DNA of 15,582 nt from JAOAJC01 sp964481185 (GTDB lineage: Archaea; Nanobdellota; Nanobdellia; Pacearchaeales; GW2011-AR1): NCBI GenBank assembly GCA_964481185.1, contig CAYZSY010000016.1, forward strand, positions 1 through 15,582, read 5' to 3'. Position numbers and translations under genes: made by a program. Positions 13,166 to 15,582 of the stretch are shown piece by piece. The notes under the pieces are model-generated. The model did no database searches, had not been told where the DNA came from, and saw only the letters and a list, made by a program, of their open reading frames with translations. Within the stretch, counting starts at the first letter, position 1; the number at the start of each line of letters is the position of its first letter.

Positions 13166-14026
13166 ATGGATGAGAAAAAAGAAGAAAATAAAGAAGAAAT
13201 AATTTTATCTGAAAAAGATAAAACTATGCTTATAAATACTATCAATAAAAAAGGTTTTTTCTTGGAAGAAAAAGCATATGGAATTTTAGAACAAAGGCAC
13301 GGATTATTTACATTAAGAAAAAATTTTATCCCAAGAAATTATAACAAGCATTTCGATGAAAGGGTTGAAATTGATTTGGTTTTTGCACAAGATAATAAAA
13401 ATTTAATTATTGAATGTAAAAAAACAGATTTTGCTTGGTTATTTCCAAAATCACTCGTGGGTTCTAATAGCATTAATTTTATGATTGAATATGAAGAAGG
13501 TATGAGAGTTATGACATTTGAAAGAAAAGATTGGAGAGTTTGTTATTCTGAACCAATGCCTATTATGGTGGGTGATGATGTAACATTAGTTCCACAAAAT
13601 AATGAAAGAGAATTTGTTAAAACTCAACCAAGACAAGAAGATTCGATTCAAAGAGCAGTTTTACAGGTATTACGTCAAACAAAAGCATGGAGATGGGAAC
13701 CAGAATCAACAAAACCCATTTCATTTTTTATTCCAGTTATCTTAACTAATGCCCCTTTATTTTTTCTTGATTATGGTTCAAAACAAATAGATGAGAATAG
13801 CAATTTAAAAGATTACAACTATTTAAAAAAAGTCAAGGGAATAGTTTATAATTACTCAGAATTCTTGGACTGGCCAAATGCAAAAGATGAAAGGGAGATA
13901 AAAAGCGTATTCATAATAAATATCCACCACTTTACAGAATTCCTTGACTGGATAATGATGCATAATTTAGCATCATTAAAGGGTTTATTGAATATAGGGG
14001 GTTCTGAAAAATATAATTTTTCCTAA
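13166..14026 (+). CDS. PD-(D/E)XK nuclease-like protein
   Basis: From the ATG at 13166 the protein has 286 residues; a TTG three codons upstream is less likely. After a charged N-terminus, a restriction-endonuclease-like core shows VEIDLVFAQDNKNLIIECKKTD, with Asp70, Glu83 and Lys85 forming the D...E-x-K signature; Glu in FLEEKAYGILE may be the helix-1 acid. The C-terminal half is mixed α/β with a tryptophan-rich middle (AWRWEP) and no motif I can name. Such domains cut or bind nucleic acid in restriction, repair or mobile-element proteins; the substrate is not evident and no methylase is nearby. The codon use is very A/T-rich, and the gene lies next to a degenerate tRNA-Ser end, suggesting horizontal arrival. 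Confidence 0.75.
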   Translation: MDEKKEENKEEIILSEKDKTMLINTINKKGFFLEEKAYGILEQRHGLFTLRKNFIPRNYNKHFDERVEIDLVFAQDNKNLIIECKKTDFAWLFPKSLVGSNSINFMIEYEEGMRVMTFERKDWRVCYSEPMPIMVGDDVTLVPQNNEREFVKTQPRQEDSIQRAVLQVLRQTKAWRWEPESTKPISFFIPVILTNAPLFFLDYGSKQIDENSNLKDYNYLKKVKGIVYNYSEFLDWPNAKDEREIKSVFIINIHHFTEFLDWIMMHNLASLKGLLNIGGSEKYNFS

Positions 14027-14038
14027 ATTTTCCAAAAC

Positions 14039-14047
14039 TTTATTAAT
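14039..14047 (+). promoter_or_regulatory. TATA box of the membrane protein gene
   Basis: TTTATTAAT is centred about 25 bp before the ATG at 14068. It supports that start over the upstream in-frame TTG at 14047. Confidence 0.5.
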
Positions 14048-14067
14048 TGTTTTTCTTTTCCTGTTTC

Positions 14068-14655
14068 ATGCAAATAAAAAGAGGCGAATGGCTGCTCGTT
14101 ATTTTCAATCTGGCTTACATAATCCCATTCACGCTTTATTACATTTCAATAAAGAATTTTGAGTTTCTCTGGTACGTATTCATTCTTGTTGCAATCTTTT
14201 TGGCGATTGCAGGAACTTTGAGAAAGACAAAATTTGATTATCTTATTTTATGGGGCTTGTCCATATGGGGTTTGATGCACATGGTTGGAGGAGGCATTGT
14301 TGTCAACGGAGAGGTTATTTATGCATTCAAGCTGATTCCGATAATTGAAAATGCAGACTATTCAATTTTGAAATATGACCAATTTGTCCATTTTTATCTT
14401 TATGTTATTGTTTCAATGGCTGCATTTCATCTTCTTTCAAGAGAAATCAAAGGAAAGGCAAATTACATGATTTTAATCATGGCGACCCTTGTTTCAATCG
14501 GAATCGGGGCGCTGAACGAAATCGCAGAATTCAGCGCTGTTTTGTTTTTTCCCGAAACAGGAGTTGGCGGCTATTACAATAATTCATGGGACTTGGTTTT
14601 CAACAGCTTTGGAGCAATTTTAGGAACAGTGATTGCGCATTTTAGGAAAAAATAA
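14068..14655 (+). CDS. YjdF/DUF2238-like integral membrane protein
   Basis: The 195-residue protein has about six helices. Its polar motifs follow the DUF2238 (YjdF) pattern: WGLMHMVGG in the middle, YDQFVHFYLY near 105, ALNEIAEF near 160, and NNSWDLVFNSFGAILG close to the C-terminus. Conserved Asp, His and Glu residues within helices suggest a buried site, but the family has no firmly known function. I chose the ATG at 14068 because a TATA box lies about 25 bp upstream; seven further codons before it would begin at a TTG. It follows the nuclease-like gene by 41 bases and seems to be its own transcription unit. Confidence 0.78.
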   Translation: MQIKRGEWLLVIFNLAYIIPFTLYYISIKNFEFLWYVFILVAIFLAIAGTLRKTKFDYLILWGLSIWGLMHMVGGGIVVNGEVIYAFKLIPIIENADYSILKYDQFVHFYLYVIVSMAAFHLLSREIKGKANYMILIMATLVSIGIGALNEIAEFSAVLFFPETGVGGYYNNSWDLVFNSFGAILGTVIAHFRKK

Positions 14656-14667
14656 AAATTCACACTT

Positions 14668-14715
14668 AGAACAAAGGGATTAAGGAATAAACAATATTTT
14701 TATATGCTTTGTTCT
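14668..14715. promoter_or_regulatory. Inverted repeat around the TATA box of the toxin-antitoxin-like pair
   Basis: AGAACAAAG (14668-14676) and its exact complement CTTTGTTCT (14707-14715) flank TTTTTATATG (14697-14706). The TATA box is centred 25 bp before the ATG at 14726. The arrangement suits an operator at which the pair represses itself. Confidence 0.55.
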
Positions 14716-14725
14716 TAGAATTGAC

Positions 14726-15055
14726 ATGTTTAAGGAAACTAAAATTGAAAAGAGAGTTGAAATTGAAGAATTCATTAAGTTTATCAAAGAATACAAAAAA
14801 GAACAGATTGAATGTACCTCCCACACTTTCTTTAGGTTAAGCGAGAAGCAGAGAAAAATCTATACCTGTGATGAATTAAGAAAGATTTTAACACAAGAAA
14901 AGCCATTTTTGGTTGGTTTTCAATATAATGAAAATTACGCCGTATTTTACAAGTATAAGGATAAAAACCTTAAAATGATAGTTACTCTTAATAGTGGAAA
15001 GGTTAAAATAGTTACTTTTTATTTTATAGAAGAATGGCAAATACCAAAGATATGA
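14726..15055 (+). CDS. DUF4258-like putative toxin
   Basis: The 109-residue protein begins with a charged helix; the part from about 28 shows CTSHTFFRLSEKQRKIYTCDELRKIL, then FLVGFQYNENYAVFYKYKDKNLKMIVTLNSGKVKIVTFY. This H-x3-R... helix followed by a β-sheet is the outline of DUF4258 and related RelE/BrnT-type folds, many of which are mRNA-cleaving toxins. His33 and Arg37 are the counterparts of the family's conserved residues. It is followed at once by a DUF2283-like gene, a frequent partner of DUF4258. The gene has a TATA box at -25 flanked by an inverted repeat. Toxin activity is inferred from family and context. Confidence 0.7.
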   Translation: MFKETKIEKRVEIEEFIKFIKEYKKEQIECTSHTFFRLSEKQRKIYTCDELRKILTQEKPFLVGFQYNENYAVFYKYKDKNLKMIVTLNSGKVKIVTFYFIEEWQIPKI

Positions 15056-15423
15056 AACCAAGGCATTTAGAAGCAGAAGGAGAAATGGACTACGATTTTG
15101 TAAATGACATTATCTTTTTCAAGGTTAAAAATAGAGAGTATGACTTTTCAATTGAATTTCAAAATATGGTGATTGATGTTGATGAAGAAAAATTTATTGT
15201 AGGTATACAATTATTTGAAGCTTCTAAGTTTTTAAGAATGTCTAAGGTAAATTTGAGAGAAATTCCAAGGTGGCAATTTAAGGCAAGAATAGATAAAGGA
15301 ATTATTGAACTTAGGTTGGATTATCAGTTAAAGGTAAGGAACAAGGTTTTTGAGAAAAACCCCATAATTATACAGGAAAACAAATCAGGACTTCCAAGTC
15401 CCCAGATGGTCCAGACGATTTAG
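15034..15423 (+). CDS. DUF2283-like protein, putative antitoxin
   Basis: The 129-residue protein has a DUF2283-like core at about 17-65: MDYDFVNDIIFFKVKNREYDFSIEFQNMVIDVDEEKFIVGIQLFEAS, with the family's 'D...D-x-IVGI-x-L-x-AS' ending. The remainder (about 66-129) is an extension that I do not recognise. The upstream ATG at 15034 gives a 22-base overlap with the toxin-like gene. The in-frame ATG at 15052 would overlap its stop by four bases (ATGA) and is an equally good start. The pair is thus translationally coupled. An antitoxin role is inferred from the partner. Confidence 0.72.
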   Translation: MANTKDMKPRHLEAEGEMDYDFVNDIIFFKVKNREYDFSIEFQNMVIDVDEEKFIVGIQLFEASKFLRMSKVNLREIPRWQFKARIDKGIIELRLDYQLKVRNKVFEKNPIIIQENKSGLPSPQMVQTI

Positions 15424-15427
15424 ATTT

Positions 15428-15582
15428 TTAATGTTTTTCTTTAAAAATTCTATATTTATCAAACTCTGGTTTTAGATACCTTTTAAATTTTTCATAGTTC
15501 TTTACCCGTTCATATTTAAACAATCGCTTAGTCGTCTTTCTGTAATGGTTGATTTCGAAATCAAAGGAAATAATATTTAAAC
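15428..15582 (-). CDS. Possible C-terminal end of a minus-strand gene (partial)
   Basis: A minus-strand frame is open from the window edge to a TAA at 15428-15430, giving at least 51 residues: ...SFDFEINHYRKTTKRLFKYERVKNYEKFKRYLKP... FKEKH. It is rich in lysine, tyrosine and phenylalanine, consistent with the local base composition. No start codon or family is visible. The gene would end four bases from the antitoxin-like stop, converging on it. It may be real but is too short to be certain. Confidence 0.4.
   Translation of the reverse strand, partial: LNIISFDFEINHYRKTTKRLFKYERVKNYEKFKRYLKPEFDKYRIFKEKH

Noticed and set aside
12961..13245. Minus-strand open frame across the tRNA-Ser intron and the start of the nuclease gene
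   Set aside because: It is opposite a tRNA and a better-supported gene, and its protein has no coherent features.

Overview
The window looks like part of a small, AT-rich archaeal genome, most likely from the DPANN group (Woesearchaeota/Pacearchaeota-like). That placement is inference; no marker here fixes the lineage. The archaeal signs are TATA boxes about 25 bp from start codons with little or no leader, a TrmB-family regulator, an A1:U72 initiator tRNA, tRNA genes without encoded CCA, intervening sequences inside tRNA genes, and a membrane-anchored subtilase with Ig-like repeats. Two runs of N (10 and 100) mark assembly gaps.

Layout. 1-52 is the 3' end of a tRNA-Leu. 163-3399 (minus) holds a ten-cysteine membrane-anchored protein followed by a large secreted subtilisin-like protease; the 10-N gap splits the protease gene into two frames. 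3424-4493 (minus) is a small unknown gene followed by TatD nuclease. 4548-5381 (minus) is a TrmB-type regulator. 5463-8917 (minus) is a tight set: CBS-pair protein, three-helix membrane protein, isoleucyl-tRNA synthetase. 8982-9167 is a tRNA-Leu(CAG) whose T loop is interrupted by about 102 nt of hairpin-rich sequence. 9203-9364 (minus) is a 53-residue ribbon-helix-helix-like protein.

9525-11216 is a tRNA-Ser(GCT) on the minus strand. Downstream of it lie two short copies of its 3' end, which divide off a stretch of about 285 bp and another of about 1.3 kb. The larger one carries a nucleotidyltransferase/HEPN toxin-antitoxin-like pair. This looks like stepwise insertion at a tRNA 3' end. 11261-12473 (minus) has two membrane proteins and a small conserved-looking protein. 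A palindromic TATA element separates them from the initiator tRNA-Met at 12526-12601.

12628-15582 is accessory in character and more AT-rich: a winged-helix-like protein, a second tRNA-Ser(GCT) with an intron in the anticodon loop, a degenerate copy of that tRNA's 3' end, a PD-(D/E)XK nuclease-like protein, a YjdF/DUF2238-like membrane protein, a DUF4258-like/DUF2283-like toxin-antitoxin-type pair with an inverted repeat around its TATA box, and the tail of a minus-strand ORF at the edge.

The most unusual signals are the T-loop insertion in tRNA-Leu(CAG), the tRNA-Ser 3'-end repeats around the MNT/HEPN pair, the recurring perfect hairpins in tRNA introns and one coding region, and a 17-bp tandem duplication that cuts short the HEPN gene.
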